In this document: one piece after another, positions 35,025 through 44,080 of the stretch
How the letters are laid out: each line of letters opens with the position of its first letter
Numbering within the stretch: the first letter of the stretch is position 1
Assembly (NCBI GenBank): GCA_905479015.1
Contig: CAJQKV010000035.1
Coordinates: 62,001 to 126,000 of the forward strand
Reading direction: 5' to 3'
DNA from: an uncultured Cyclobacteriaceae bacterium
GTDB lineage: Bacteria; Bacteroidota; Bacteroidia; Cytophagales; Cyclobacteriaceae
DNA length: 64,000 nucleotides
Made by a program: the position numbers and the translations under genes
The notes under the pieces: generated by a model
Told to the model about the DNA's origin: nothing
The model's input: only the letters and a program-made list of their open reading frames with translations
Databases searched by the model: none

Positions 35025-37191
35025 AATTTTTAATATATTCTTTTTTCTCACCATATTGCTCGGCTTTTCCTGTCGCCAGCAAAATGATTATTTTCAAATT
35101 GAAGTTCTTGATAGTGTTACAAAAAGAGGCATCCCGATCGCTAAAATATCTAATATTAATGGGATCACTTATTACAGCGATAGCTATGGAAATATTGCTT
35201 ATAATGAGCAAGAGGCCATGGGCCGAGATCTTTATTTTTTGGTAGCGGCAGAAGGTTATAAAATCCCCAAAGATGACACGGGTAGACAGAGTGTAGTATT
35301 AACACCAAATAAAGGTAAAAAAGCGATTATTTTCATGGAAAGAATTCAGCCGGCCGAGCGTCTGTATCGGATGACGGGAATGGGCATCTATCGCGATACT
35401 GAATTACTTGGATTAAAAGTACCCTCTTTTGCAACATACTGGGATCGTGGACAAGTATTAGGTCAAGATTCAAATTTAGGGAGTATTTATAAAAATAAAA
35501 TTTTTTTCATTTGGGGTGATACTTTCTTACCGAAAAGCTATCATGGAAATTTTTCGGTTGCTGGTGGTACTATCCCGCTCCCAACTGAATCTGGAATTGA
35601 TCCTGATGTGGGATTTGAGATAGATTATTTTATCGACCAAAACAATCAGACCAAAAAAATGATCCATCTTGTGGGCCCCGGATATATTTGGTTTGATTGG
35701 ATAATGGTGGTAAAAGATCAAAAAAATCAAGAGGTCTTGGCTGCGAAATACGCTAGGGTTAATGCGTTATTTGGGAATTATGAAAGAGGAATTGCTGTTT
35801 TCAATGATCAAAAAGAGGAATTTGAAAAAAGGACAGAGATTTCAGAATGGCTGACGGCTCCCCATCTTACTCAGCATCCGCTTCTGACTAAATCGGGAAA
35901 CGATTCTTACTTTTATTTGACTTCACAATTTAATTTTTCGAGAGTGCAACCCTCACTTACGCATATTGAAGACCCCAATCAGTATGAATACTTTACATGT
36001 CTAGTCCCTGGCAGTCATTGGGCTGAACGCAAATTAGAAAGGAAAAATGGTCAACTGGTTTATGGCTGGAAGCAAAATACAGATGCAATTGATGAGCAAA
36101 AGCAGAAAATATTAATAGAAGAAGGGCTCATGAAACCTGAAGAGGGTTGGTTGCAACTGATGGATGTAGCGACAGGTCAACCCATAACATCTTTCAGAGG
36201 CTCAGTTTTTTGGAATGAATTTCGTCAAAAATGGATTTTGATATCCGGTGCCCAAACCATTTGGTATAGTGAGGCTGATACGCCGTTGGGCCCTTGGCAC
36301 TATGCTGTAAAAGTGGCTGATCATCATAATTATTTTTATAACCCCCATCAACATCCCTATTTAGACAAAGAAAATGGACGGTTTATCTATTTTGAGGGAA
36401 CTTATACCAAGTTTATAGGACCAGACCCTCTAGTGCCTCGCTATGATTATAATCAAGTGATGTATCGATTAGACCTATCAGATGACCGATTGAGATTACC
36501 TGCTCCAATCTATGAGCTAGATGGAGCGTTGAAAATGGGACATGAGCTCTTGCCAGAGGATTGGGAATCTATTTCTCGGGTTGCTTTTTATGCCCTTGCA
36601 CCCGAGCAAGCCGCACCTGATCAGATAAAAATTTTTGATCCTAAAACGGGCTTGGCAGTTTTTGCTGGTGAAACCCCTTATGAATCGTTGATTTCGGCGT
36701 ATGAGGGGAGCTGGGAGATTCAGATTGATTATGCCTCATTTGAAAATTTCTTTCAAGTAGTTATTTCAAGTGATCAGGGGAAGATTGAGGTGAAGGCAAA
36801 AAAACTAAAATTTGAGATTTCAAAGGAGCGCCTTGTCGGAGATAGTATTTATTTTTCATTGAGGCATGAGGGGGTGAAATTTCATTTGCAAGGTAAGGTC
36901 ATCGCTGGAGAGATTATGGGCACCTGGCGACAAGAAGGGTTTGATTTAGGAGGTAAATGGAGTGGAGATCAGTTGAACAATTATGGCTGGTGGCCCAAGT
37001 ACAATGGTCGATTGATCAAACTTTATGAAGCAAGTAATGTTAAAACTGGAGACAAAATGTATCAAACAGAAGCCGATGAGGTACTCCAAGGTTGGAAGCG
37101 TTCCAAAGATCCAATTTGTCTGGTTTGGAAAAACCCATTTGAGTATCTTATTGCAGATCCTCAGGCGCGCCCAATGGCTACTATTAATTAG
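35014..37191 (+). CDS. Large lipoprotein with predicted beta-propeller (GH43/DUF4185-like)
   Basis: A 725-residue putative surface lipoprotein; signal peptide TILLGFSC with the acylated Cys near residue 20. After a carboxypeptidase-regulatory-like beta-domain (about 25-110) comes a predicted five-bladed propeller (about 115-520). It contains FFIWGDTFLP and IWYSEADTPLGPWHY, elements seen in GH43-like and DUF4185/DUF5005 proteins. The last 180 residues are beta-rich with GTWRQEGF, like lipocalin-type barrels. Catalytic residues cannot be assigned. The ATG at 35014 overlaps the lgt stop; a frame beginning at 34987 is also open. Its end overlaps the gntR-family gene by eight bases on the opposite strand. 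Confidence 0.8.
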   Translation: MKYKIFNIFFFLTILLGFSCRQQNDYFQIEVLDSVTKRGIPIAKISNINGITYYSDSYGNIAYNEQEAMGRDLYFLVAAEGYKIPKDDTGRQSVVLTPNKGKKAIIFMERIQPAERLYRMTGMGIYRDTELLGLKVPSFATYWDRGQVLGQDSNLGSIYKNKIFFIWGDTFLPKSYHGNFSVAGGTIPLPTESGIDPDVGFEIDYFIDQNNQTKKMIHLVGPGYIWFDWIMVVKDQKNQEVLAAKYARVNALFGNYERGIAVFNDQKEEFEKRTEISEWLTAPHLTQHPLLTKSGNDSYFYLTSQFNFSRVQPSLTHIEDPNQYEYFTCLVPGSHWAERKLERKNGQLVYGWKQNTDAIDEQKQKILIEEGLMKPEEGWLQLMDVATGQPITSFRGSVFWNEFRQKWILISGAQTIWYSEADTPLGPWHYAVKVADHHNYFYNPHQHPYLDKENGRFIYFEGTYTKFIGPDPLVPRYDYNQVMYRLDLSDDRLRLPAPIYELDGALKMGHELLPEDWESISRVAFYALAPEQAAPDQIKIFDPKTGLAVFAGETPYESLISAYEGSWEIQIDYASFENFFQVVISSDQGKIEVKAKKLKFEISKERLVGDSIYFSLRHEGVKFHLQGKVIAGEIMGTWRQEGFDLGGKWSGDQLNNYGWWPKYNGRLIKLYEASNVKTGDKMYQTEADEVLQGWKRSKDPICLVWKNPFEYLIADPQARPMATIN

Positions 37192-37939
37192 GTCTTTTAA
37201 TGGTAATTTCATATTTGAAATCGCTTGCTAAATAATAGCAAAAATTGTATTCTAGGATTCTATTGGCAACATCGGAAACCAAACGTTTTCTGAAAAGGAT
37301 AGGATCATTATTTTTGATACGAAGTTTTTGTGCCAATTCGTTGGTAGCCAAAATAGCGCTAATTTCTTCTTTAGAATTGGCGGGAACAGTTTGGTGTTCT
37401 TTTTCTAAAATATCGTAAAGATGTAAAGTAAAATCTTCCGAGCCCGTCAACCCAATTCTGGGATGGAAATAGGAGACGAACAGCACCATAGGTTTGTTTT
37501 TTAAACCTCTCAATCGAACGAGTTTTAAAATTTTTGAACCCTTTTCAATGTCAAGTTGATTAGAAATGTCCGCGTTTGATACGATCCAACTGACTTCAAT
37601 TTCATGGTTTAAAAAGTCAAGACCTCTGGTATGCATTTCTTGACTAAAGCTGTACCAATTCTCTAATCCAGTACTCATTAATGAGGGGGCTACTTTTGTT
37701 CCAACTCCTTTGGTCCTAATAAGGAGATTTTCATGAACCAACTTATTAGTGGCTTGTCGAATGGTATTCCTTGAGATGCCTAAAATTTTCGAGAGGTAAA
37801 CTTCTTTCGGAAGAAGTTTACCCTCCTTAAACTCTTTTTGAGAAATTAATTCTCGTATTAATTCTTCGACTTGTTTGTGCAACGGAATATTGCTTTTTGG
37901 ATCGACTGTAAGTTGCTCAATTGCTTTTTTTTTATTCAT
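37184..37939 (-). CDS. GntR family transcriptional regulator with UTRA domain (HutC type)
   Basis: A 251-residue DNA-binding regulator. The N-terminal winged helix (residues about 16-82) has IPLHKQVEELIRELI, ILGISRNTIRQATNKL (recognition helix) and the wing GVGTKVAPS. The C-terminal UTRA ligand-binding domain (about 95-245) ends with KYEITIKRP, typical of the HutC subfamily, which binds sugar phosphates or similar effectors. It is the only local regulator of the glycan locus. Two matching palindromes near its gene are probable operators: one 78 bases upstream on its own strand side, one before the ROK kinase gene. It lies between two plus-strand units and converges with the first. Confidence 0.93.
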   Translation of the reverse strand: MNKKKAIEQLTVDPKSNIPLHKQVEELIRELISQKEFKEGKLLPKEVYLSKILGISRNTIRQATNKLVHENLLIRTKGVGTKVAPSLMSTGLENWYSFSQEMHTRGLDFLNHEIEVSWIVSNADISNQLDIEKGSKILKLVRLRGLKNKPMVLFVSYFHPRIGLTGSEDFTLHLYDILEKEHQTVPANSKEEISAILATNELAQKLRIKNNDPILFRKRLVSDVANRILEYNFCYYLASDFKYEITIKRPN

Positions 37940-37993
37940 ACCAAAATTGGATGGTTCTAAATTACAAGTCTAATAACTATTGTAAAATAATGT

Positions 37994-38024
37994 TTTGTTT
38001 ATTGTTTTTAAATTACTATGTTTA
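37994..38024 (+). promoter_or_regulatory. Promoter of the large glycan-utilisation operon
   Basis: TTTG at 37994-37997, a 19-base spacer, and TATGTTTA at 38017-38024 (one mismatch to TAnnTTTG) form a Bacteroidota promoter. The -7 element is the left half of the palindrome at 38017-38030, so bound regulator would block RNA polymerase directly. The predicted start is close to 38029. Confidence 0.65.
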
Positions 38025-38030
38025 AACATA
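38017..38030. promoter_or_regulatory. Palindromic operator candidate for the GntR regulator (site 2)
   Basis: A perfect 14-bp palindrome TATGTTTAAACATA, sharing TATGTT-AACATA with site 1 at 32872-32887. GTTTAAAC at its centre fits the HutC-subfamily consensus GT-N-TA-N-AC exactly. It covers the -7 element of the operon promoter and lies 78 bases from the gntR start, allowing autoregulation too. Confidence 0.7.
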
Positions 38031-38497
38031 TGAAAGTCACTCAAATTAGCTATGTGATTAAAAAAACATCCCTAGTATGTCTGGTGATTGGGCTTTTTCT
38101 GATGTGTGAAAGTCCAATATTTATACCAGAGGGTGCTTTTCAAGAAGTTACGGTAAATATGTCTGGGTCATGGAAAATTACCTCCGCGTATCGTAATGGG
38201 ATAGAAATATCGGACAAGTTTGATTTTAGTGGCTTTGGATTGAAATTGGATTTTGACAATTCAGAAGCGACCACTTACCAAATTGAAACTAAGCAAGTGC
38301 CATTTCCCGTAATCTCAGATGGTAATTGGAAATACAATGATCCGGTTTATCCAACTCAAATGCTTTTGTTGAGTACCCTCGACACAGCCATTATTGAGTT
38401 TGTAGCGTCACCCATTTCAGGTTTTAATGAAATGAGAATTAAATTTCAATTGGGCTGTTCGGACAATGTATATATCTATGATCTTGAACTGCAATGA
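38030..38497 (+). CDS. DUF5004-like lipoprotein, first gene of the Sus operon
   Basis: An exported protein of about 150 residues with the signal segment SLVCLVIGLFLMC and a possible acylated Cys. The mature part, with GSWKITSAYRNGIEIS, DFSGFGLKLDF, WKYNDPVYPTQM and a late GCSDNVYIYDLEL, resembles DUF5004 proteins that sit beside SusC/SusD in Bacteroidota. Three starts are possible: ATG 38018 (inside the operator), ATG 38030 (at the predicted transcription start, leaderless) and GTG 38054, which gives a compact signal peptide MIKKTSLVCL and a leader of about 24 bases. The stop overlaps the next gene by four bases. The function is probably glycan binding on the cell surface. Confidence 0.72.
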   Translation: MKVTQISYVIKKTSLVCLVIGLFLMCESPIFIPEGAFQEVTVNMSGSWKITSAYRNGIEISDKFDFSGFGLKLDFDNSEATTYQIETKQVPFPVISDGNWKYNDPVYPTQMLLLSTLDTAIIEFVASPISGFNEMRIKFQLGCSDNVYIYDLELQ

Positions 38498-39468
38498 AAA
38501 ATTTTAAAGGACATAGATTTGAATGGAATCCCTATCGCGCTATGGCAGTATTTTTTGTCTGTATGCTGCTCATCTTTTCTATGTGTATGACCATCTTGCA
38601 GATTGATCAGCCATCTGTAGTCAACGCGGGGGAAGCGTTTGAAATCACCATGCAGGTGGAGGTTTCAAAAGACGATGATTCAGGAAATCCTTTTTTCTTA
38701 GTGGTTGGTTTTTTAGCTCCAAGATCTTGGAGTACGGCTACGAATACATCGGTTAGGTTCGAGAGTAGTGTTGGAAATTCAAGCATGCGACTTACGACCA
38801 ATGATGAGATAGATGAAAATACGAAATTACCCTGGAATACTGCATTTTTAAGAAGATTTGGAATTGGTGATAATTATGGTGAGGTCGAATGGGTCACTTT
38901 TATAGCTGATGAAGCTTTTGCTGCAGCTGCAGGGGCTACTGGAACGGTTTATATCACAGCATTACCAGGCGAGGACAACATGATTGTTCAATTGGCATAT
39001 GGGATCAGTAATCAAACTTGGGGTTTGGGTGATGACAATTTTGATCTTGTTTTTACAGATTGTATGGAGGTGATCAACGGGAAGGGCTATCCAAGTAATT
39101 TATGTGGTCCCAAGCCCAGACAGCTGGTTGAGCAAGCGACCTTCACTATGGATGATTTGATTACTATCGTTTTTGATGCCAAGGAGGGGGATGATTTTAT
39201 GCTTGGTGCAAGTTATGTCGATTTATGCGCCAAAGCATATTCTGGGGATCAGGTTTATGAGATTTGTAATCATGAAGATGTAGCTGCGTTGAATTATATG
39301 GGGGATGACGTTTGGGAAATAACGTTTTGGCCGAGAAGTTATTTTGATATTCCTGAAGATCAGGATATTGATTTTATGGAAGTTACTTTTACCAATGACA
39401 ATGGTAATCTAGTTGTGACCAATATAGATGGTTCAGCTTTTATTATTGCCCCAAAATGTTTTGATTAA
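38494..39468 (+). CDS. DUF4961-like surface lipoprotein
   Basis: A 324-residue protein with a hydrophobic signal segment (about residues 16-32) that ends in SMC and probably becomes a lipoprotein. The mature part begins with QIDQPSVVNAGEAFEI, a predicted Ig-like beta-sandwich, and continues through VVGFLAPRSWST, WGLGDDNFDL and a C-terminal domain rich in Asp. This layout matches DUF4961 proteins, which usually occur with a DUF5004 partner just before SusC. Function unknown; probably an outer-surface accessory protein. ATGA overlaps with the previous gene, and the stop shares an A with the start of SusC (TAATG). Confidence 0.72.
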   Translation: MKNFKGHRFEWNPYRAMAVFFVCMLLIFSMCMTILQIDQPSVVNAGEAFEITMQVEVSKDDDSGNPFFLVVGFLAPRSWSTATNTSVRFESSVGNSSMRLTTNDEIDENTKLPWNTAFLRRFGIGDNYGEVEWVTFIADEAFAAAAGATGTVYITALPGEDNMIVQLAYGISNQTWGLGDDNFDLVFTDCMEVINGKGYPSNLCGPKPRQLVEQATFTMDDLITIVFDAKEGDDFMLGASYVDLCAKAYSGDQVYEICNHEDVAALNYMGDDVWEITFWPRSYFDIPEDQDIDFMEVTFTNDNGNLVVTNIDGSAFIIAPKCFD

Positions 39469-42400
39469 TGGGATTAGGGCCGAGAACCATGAACGTATCA
39501 TTTAAATTATCTCTTTTTGGAGCGATTATTTTATTGAGTAATGGTTTGATATGGGCCCAAGAGCGTGTCGTTTCGGGAACTGTTTTTGATGAAAATCAAG
39601 AAGGCTTACCTGGGGTAAACATTATTCTAAAGGGGACTACCATTGGGACCATTTCAGATTATAACGGTTCTTATACTGTAAATATGCCCGAAGAAGGTGC
39701 AGTACTCGTAATGTCTGCCATTGGGTATACCATTCAAGAAATTACCATCGGTGCGAGGGCTGTTATCGATGTGACAATGACTGTAAATGTTGAGGAATTA
39801 GAAGAAGTAATAGTGATCGGTTATGGTACCCGGGCCAAACGCGATCTTACAGGATCTGTAGCCACGGTAAGCCAAAAGGAGCTCTCTGCAATCCCTGTTA
39901 TCTCTGCTGATTTGGCCTTACAAGGTAGGACGGCTGGGGTTACAGTTACACAAAATTCTGGGGCGCCGGGTGCGGCTACATCTATAAAAATACGGGGGAC
40001 GAGTTCGATCTCGGCAGGAAATGAACCCTTATATGTGATTGATGGGGTGCCTATTTTGAGTAGTGTTCAAGATATAACAACGGGATCTTCTAAAGGGGAT
40101 CAAATGAATCCATTATCGACAATAAACCCCAATGATATCGTTTCTATGGAAGTATTGAAAGATGCTTCAGCAGCTGCTATTTATGGTGCTCGGGGGGCAA
40201 ATGGAGTGATCATCATAACCACAAAGAGAGGAAAATTGGGGGCTCCCAAATTGGAACTCGCAACGTATCAAGGTTGGCAGGAAGTGCGTGATCCCTATGA
40301 ATTGTTAAATGCAACGCAATTTGCTCATTTCGTTAATGAATCTTCTTTTAATGGAGGTTTAGGACGTATTTATTCTAATCCTAGCTCCTTTGGAGAAGGT
40401 ACTGATTGGCAAGATGCTATTTTTCAACGTGCGGCTGTTTCTAGTTATGATATGACTTTGACAGGTGGTTCGGAGAAAGTGACCTATGGAGCTTCAGGTA
40501 GTTACTTTCAGCAAGAAGGCATCATCGTTGGGAGTGACTTTAAACGATATTCAACTCGTATCAACGTAGACGCCCAAATTACCAGAAAATTAAAATTTCA
40601 AAATACACTTTTGGCTAGTCATGTACGAAGTATGAAAGTAATGACTGACGACAATTCTGCGTTTGATGGCGGTTCAATAACCGCTGCCCTATCATTTAAT
40701 CCTATGCTGCCAATTAAATTTGAAAATGGTAATTACGTGGATAAGAATTATCAAGTATCCGATGAGGGAGCAATTATTCTCGCGGACAGTAAGCTTCAAC
40801 CCCTTAATGGAAATGCCAATCCACTTCTCAAAAACTTGGAGTCGCCCAGTGAAGATCGCTTGTCAAGAATCGTGGAAAACATGTCAGTCACGCTTCAAGT
40901 TTCAGAAAACTTGATGGCTAAGGTAAGCCTTGGAGTGGATTTCTCAACCAGTCGTGAGGATCAATTTACGCCTTCGTTATCACGTTCTGGAGGAGATGCC
41001 TTTGGATCGTCAGGAACCAATTCTAATTTGACCAGACTCAATGAAAATACACTTAGCTATAGTAACAAGTTCGGAATACACGATCTAGATGCAGTGATTG
41101 GATACACTGCCCAAAAGTCGGAGCTTTCAAGAATGACCACTAATGCTATACGATTTGACAATGAGATGTTGGGTTATTATGATTTAAGTTTGGGGGGAGG
41201 TGTTTCCTTGAACAGCAATCAATCTGAATATACTTTTTTAAGCTTTTTGGGAAGAGTCAACTATATTTTGATGGATAAATATCTTTTCACGATTACTGCG
41301 CGGCGCGATGGATCGAGTAAATTTGGCGCTAATGAAAAATGGGGATTTTTCCCATCGGGATCTTTGGCATGGCGAATCAGCGACGAAAACTTTATCCAAG
41401 CGCTTCATTTTTTTGATGATTTCAAGTTAAGGATAGGGTATGGGGTGGTGGGCAATGAATCCATTGGACCTTACACCTCCTTATCCCCTTTGATTAACAA
41501 TGTGACCTCTTTTAGTGAATCTTTGGCTTTTGGTTATGAGCCTTTCTTTCTATCTAATGCTGACTTAAAATGGGAATCAACCTCCCAGTTGAACATTGGA
41601 TTGGATCTTTCTTTTTTTGACGCAAGAGTCAACATTACCACCGATGTTTATAGCAAACGAACTACAGACTTATTACTTACCACTTTGGTGCCATTATATA
41701 CTGGTTTTGGTAGCGTTTTAGGCAATTTAGGAGACCTGAAAAATGAAGGATTTGAGTTTTCTGTTACTTCTAATAATTTAGTAAAAAAATTTAAGTGGAA
41801 TACATCCTTTAACTTTTCAGCCAATAAAAATACCATTTTGAGTCTTGGTGATAGAGATTCCATACCTAATTCGGCAGGTCCTTTTACCAATGAAAGTTGG
41901 GCTATTTTGGTAGAAGGTCAGGAAGTTGGGACATTTTATGGTTATGAATTTGATGGGATTGTCCAGTTGGATGATAATTTGGATGCGATTCCAAAATTTG
42001 TTGGCGAGACGCTGCAACCCGGAAATCGTTATTATCGCGATTTGAATAATGACGGAATCATTTCGGCGGATAAGGATCGAACTTTTATTGGACGTGCACA
42101 ACCTCAATTTACGGTGGGTCTTGATAACAATTTCTCTTATGAGGGTTGGTCCTTGAGCTTGTTTTTTCAGGGAGTAGTGGGCAATGATATCATGAACTTT
42201 AACAAGTTTCTGACGGAACGACAAACACCAAATAACAATATTTCGTTGGAATATTATGCCAATCGCTGGACTCCTACAAATCCAAGTAATATTTATCCAA
42301 AAGTGACAACAACGGCCCCTAGTCAGCATGTTTCTTCTGCCCAGGTTGAATCAGGTTCTTACTTGAGGTTAAGAAGCGTAAGTTTGGGCTATGATTTCCC

Positions 42401-42599
42401 TACGATAATTTTAGAATCATTAAAAATATCTTCCGGAAGAATCTATATAACAGGTAAAAATTTATGGACCTTAACAAATTATTCGGGCTATGATCCAGAG
42501 GTCAGTCACTTTGGTCAATCGGCCACAGATTTTGGTGCAGATTTGGGTGGTTATCCCAACTCTAAAATGCTTTTAGTAGGTTTAAATTTAGGATTTTGA
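39468..42599 (+). CDS. SusC/RagA family TonB-dependent outer membrane transporter
   Basis: A 1043-residue outer-membrane glycan importer. The signal peptide is within the first 30 residues (an ATG at 39489 is an alternative start that trims seven residues). Next is a carboxypeptidase-D regulatory-like domain (about 33-115, RVVSGTVFDENQEGLPG), then the plug domain beginning with VIGYGTRAKRDLTGSV and containing PLYVIDGVPI and AAAIYGARGANGVIIITTK, then a 22-strand beta-barrel ending in an aromatic-type C-terminus (LVGLNLGF). It pairs with the SusD-like gene that follows, overlapping by one base. Energy comes from TonB-ExbBD. Confidence 0.96.
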   Translation: MGLGPRTMNVSFKLSLFGAIILLSNGLIWAQERVVSGTVFDENQEGLPGVNIILKGTTIGTISDYNGSYTVNMPEEGAVLVMSAIGYTIQEITIGARAVIDVTMTVNVEELEEVIVIGYGTRAKRDLTGSVATVSQKELSAIPVISADLALQGRTAGVTVTQNSGAPGAATSIKIRGTSSISAGNEPLYVIDGVPILSSVQDITTGSSKGDQMNPLSTINPNDIVSMEVLKDASAAAIYGARGANGVIIITTKRGKLGAPKLELATYQGWQEVRDPYELLNATQFAHFVNESSFNGGLGRIYSNPSSFGEGTDWQDAIFQRAAVSSYDMTLTGGSEKVTYGASGSYFQQEGIIVGSDFKRYSTRINVDAQITRKLKFQNTLLASHVRSMKVMTDDNSAFDGGSITAALSFNPMLPIKFENGNYVDKNYQVSDEGAIILADSKLQPLNGNANPLLKNLESPSEDRLSRIVENMSVTLQVSENLMAKVSLGVDFSTSREDQFTPSLSRSGGDAFGSSGTNSNLTRLNENTLSYSNKFGIHDLDAVIGYTAQKSELSRMTTNAIRFDNEMLGYYDLSLGGGVSLNSNQSEYTFLSFLGRVNYILMDKYLFTITARRDGSSKFGANEKWGFFPSGSLAWRISDENFIQALHFFDDFKLRIGYGVVGNESIGPYTSLSPLINNVTSFSESLAFGYEPFFLSNADLKWESTSQLNIGLDLSFFDARVNITTDVYSKRTTDLLLTTLVPLYTGFGSVLGNLGDLKNEGFEFSVTSNNLVKKFKWNTSFNFSANKNTILSLGDRDSIPNSAGPFTNESWAILVEGQEVGTFYGYEFDGIVQLDDNLDAIPKFVGETLQPGNRYYRDLNNDGIISADKDRTFIGRAQPQFTVGLDNNFSYEGWSLSLFFQGVVGNDIMNFNKFLTERQTPNNNISLEYYANRWTPTNPSNIYPKVTTTAPSQHVSSAQVESGSYLRLRSVSLGYDFPTIILESLKISSGRIYITGKNLWTLTNYSGYDPEVSHFGQSATDFGADLGGYPNSKMLLVGLNLGF

Positions 42600-44080
42600 T
42601 GGATCAGAAAGATTTAAATATAACTTTTAAACAGGGATTAAGATGGATAGGATGGTCATTTTTGATGGTTTTATTCTCAACCTGTCAGGATTCATTAGAG
42701 GAGGTTCCGAAGGCGTTTTTGACCCCTCAAAACTTTTATGAAACCGCTGAGGATGCATTGCTTGCAGTCAATGCTTCTTATGATCATATGGCGAGTGGGA
42801 CCAGTAATCGTGATTTTGGTGGAGTATATTTTAATAACTATTGGGTCGTTCAGGCGCTGGCTTCGGATGAAGGATATGCCTCAGGAGCCAATAATCCGCA
42901 ATATTCATTGCCTTTGACGGATTTTACCTGGGATGCTAATAATGGCTACTTAGAGGATGTGTGGGAAGACCTTTACAAGACCATCAATGTAACTAATATT
43001 GCGCTCCAACAAATACCAATTATAGAAATGGATGAAGACCTAAAAAATAGATTTTTGGGAGAATGTCATTTTATTAGAGGGCTGATGTATTTTGAATTGG
43101 TAAGGATGTTTGGAGATGTTCCGTTATCACTCGAACCAACTGTTGATTTATCTACCATATCTATCAGTAGGACTCCTGTTGCTAACGTTTATGCCCAAAT
43201 AATTATTGATTTGGAGCTTGCGCGCGATCAGTTGCCATGGGCATATTCGGGTGTAGATATGGGAAGGGCAACCAGAGGAGCAGCGGGAGGCTATTTAACT
43301 AAGGTATATTTGACCCTTGGGGAATGGCAAAATGCGATTGATGAGGCAAATGATATCATTCAATCAGGAGTGCACGAGTTGATGCCCAATTTTGGTGATA
43401 TTTTTAAAATTGAAAATAGCAACAATAGTGAGCTTTTGTTTAGTGTCAATTTTACACTTAATAACGATGCTATTTGGGAAACAAGCCAATTCAATGTACG
43501 GGTCTTGCCAGTAGAATTAAATAAAAATTCTTTATCTTGGGAGTTACCCACTCAATATCTCTATGATTTGTTTGATCCTTCAGACCTCAGAAGAGACGTT
43601 ACCTTCAAAGTGGAATGGACCGATAGCAGTATTGGTGAAACGTATACATTTGATCCACATATTTTTAAATATTGGGATGAAGCCGCTGAGCCCAATGCAA
43701 GTAGCTCGAGTAGTGATTTTTTCAATCTTCGTTATGCAGATCTTTTATTGATGAAGGCTGAGGCGCTGAATGAACTTTCAGGTCCGACCAATGAAGCATT
43801 TGAGTTGATCGATCAGGTTCGATCAAGGGCAGGACTTGATGATCTCGATATTACTTTGAATAAAGAGGCGTTTAGAGAAGCTATTCTTTTGGAAAGGACA
43901 AAAGAATTCGTGTTTGAAGGTCACCGGTGGTTCGATCTGGTGCGTACTGGTAAACTGAAAGAAAAAGTATTACTTGCAAAACCTAGCGTAATCGTAGACA
44001 TGAGCAGGCATATATTATTTCCAATTCCGCAACGGGAAATAAATGTTAATCCTAACCTCGTTCAAAATCCAGGCTACTGA
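42599..44080 (+). CDS. SusD/RagB family glycan-binding lipoprotein
   Basis: A 493-residue surface lipoprotein that forms the lid of the SusC pore. The signal sequence ends in VLFSTC, with acylated Cys near residue 30, followed by the family N-terminus SLEEVPKAFLTPQNFYET. Tetratricopeptide-like helices follow, with GECHFIRGLMYFELVRMFGD typical of SusD, and the C-terminal LLERTKEFVFEGHRWFDLVRTG and PIPQREINVNPNLVQNPGY. The ATG at 42599 overlaps the SusC stop by one base (TGATG); a TTG one codon earlier is also possible. It works with the preceding SusC. Confidence 0.95.
   Translation: MDQKDLNITFKQGLRWIGWSFLMVLFSTCQDSLEEVPKAFLTPQNFYETAEDALLAVNASYDHMASGTSNRDFGGVYFNNYWVVQALASDEGYASGANNPQYSLPLTDFTWDANNGYLEDVWEDLYKTINVTNIALQQIPIIEMDEDLKNRFLGECHFIRGLMYFELVRMFGDVPLSLEPTVDLSTISISRTPVANVYAQIIIDLELARDQLPWAYSGVDMGRATRGAAGGYLTKVYLTLGEWQNAIDEANDIIQSGVHELMPNFGDIFKIENSNNSELLFSVNFTLNNDAIWETSQFNVRVLPVELNKNSLSWELPTQYLYDLFDPSDLRRDVTFKVEWTDSSIGETYTFDPHIFKYWDEAAEPNASSSSSDFFNLRYADLLLMKAEALNELSGPTNEAFELIDQVRSRAGLDDLDITLNKEAFREAILLERTKEFVFEGHRWFDLVRTGKLKEKVLLAKPSVIVDMSRHILFPIPQREINVNPNLVQNPGY

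Noticed and set aside
41817-42329. A 170-codon antisense frame within the first susC gene.
   Set aside because: It lies wholly inside a well-supported coding sequence, has no family features, and its composition is that of a shadow frame.
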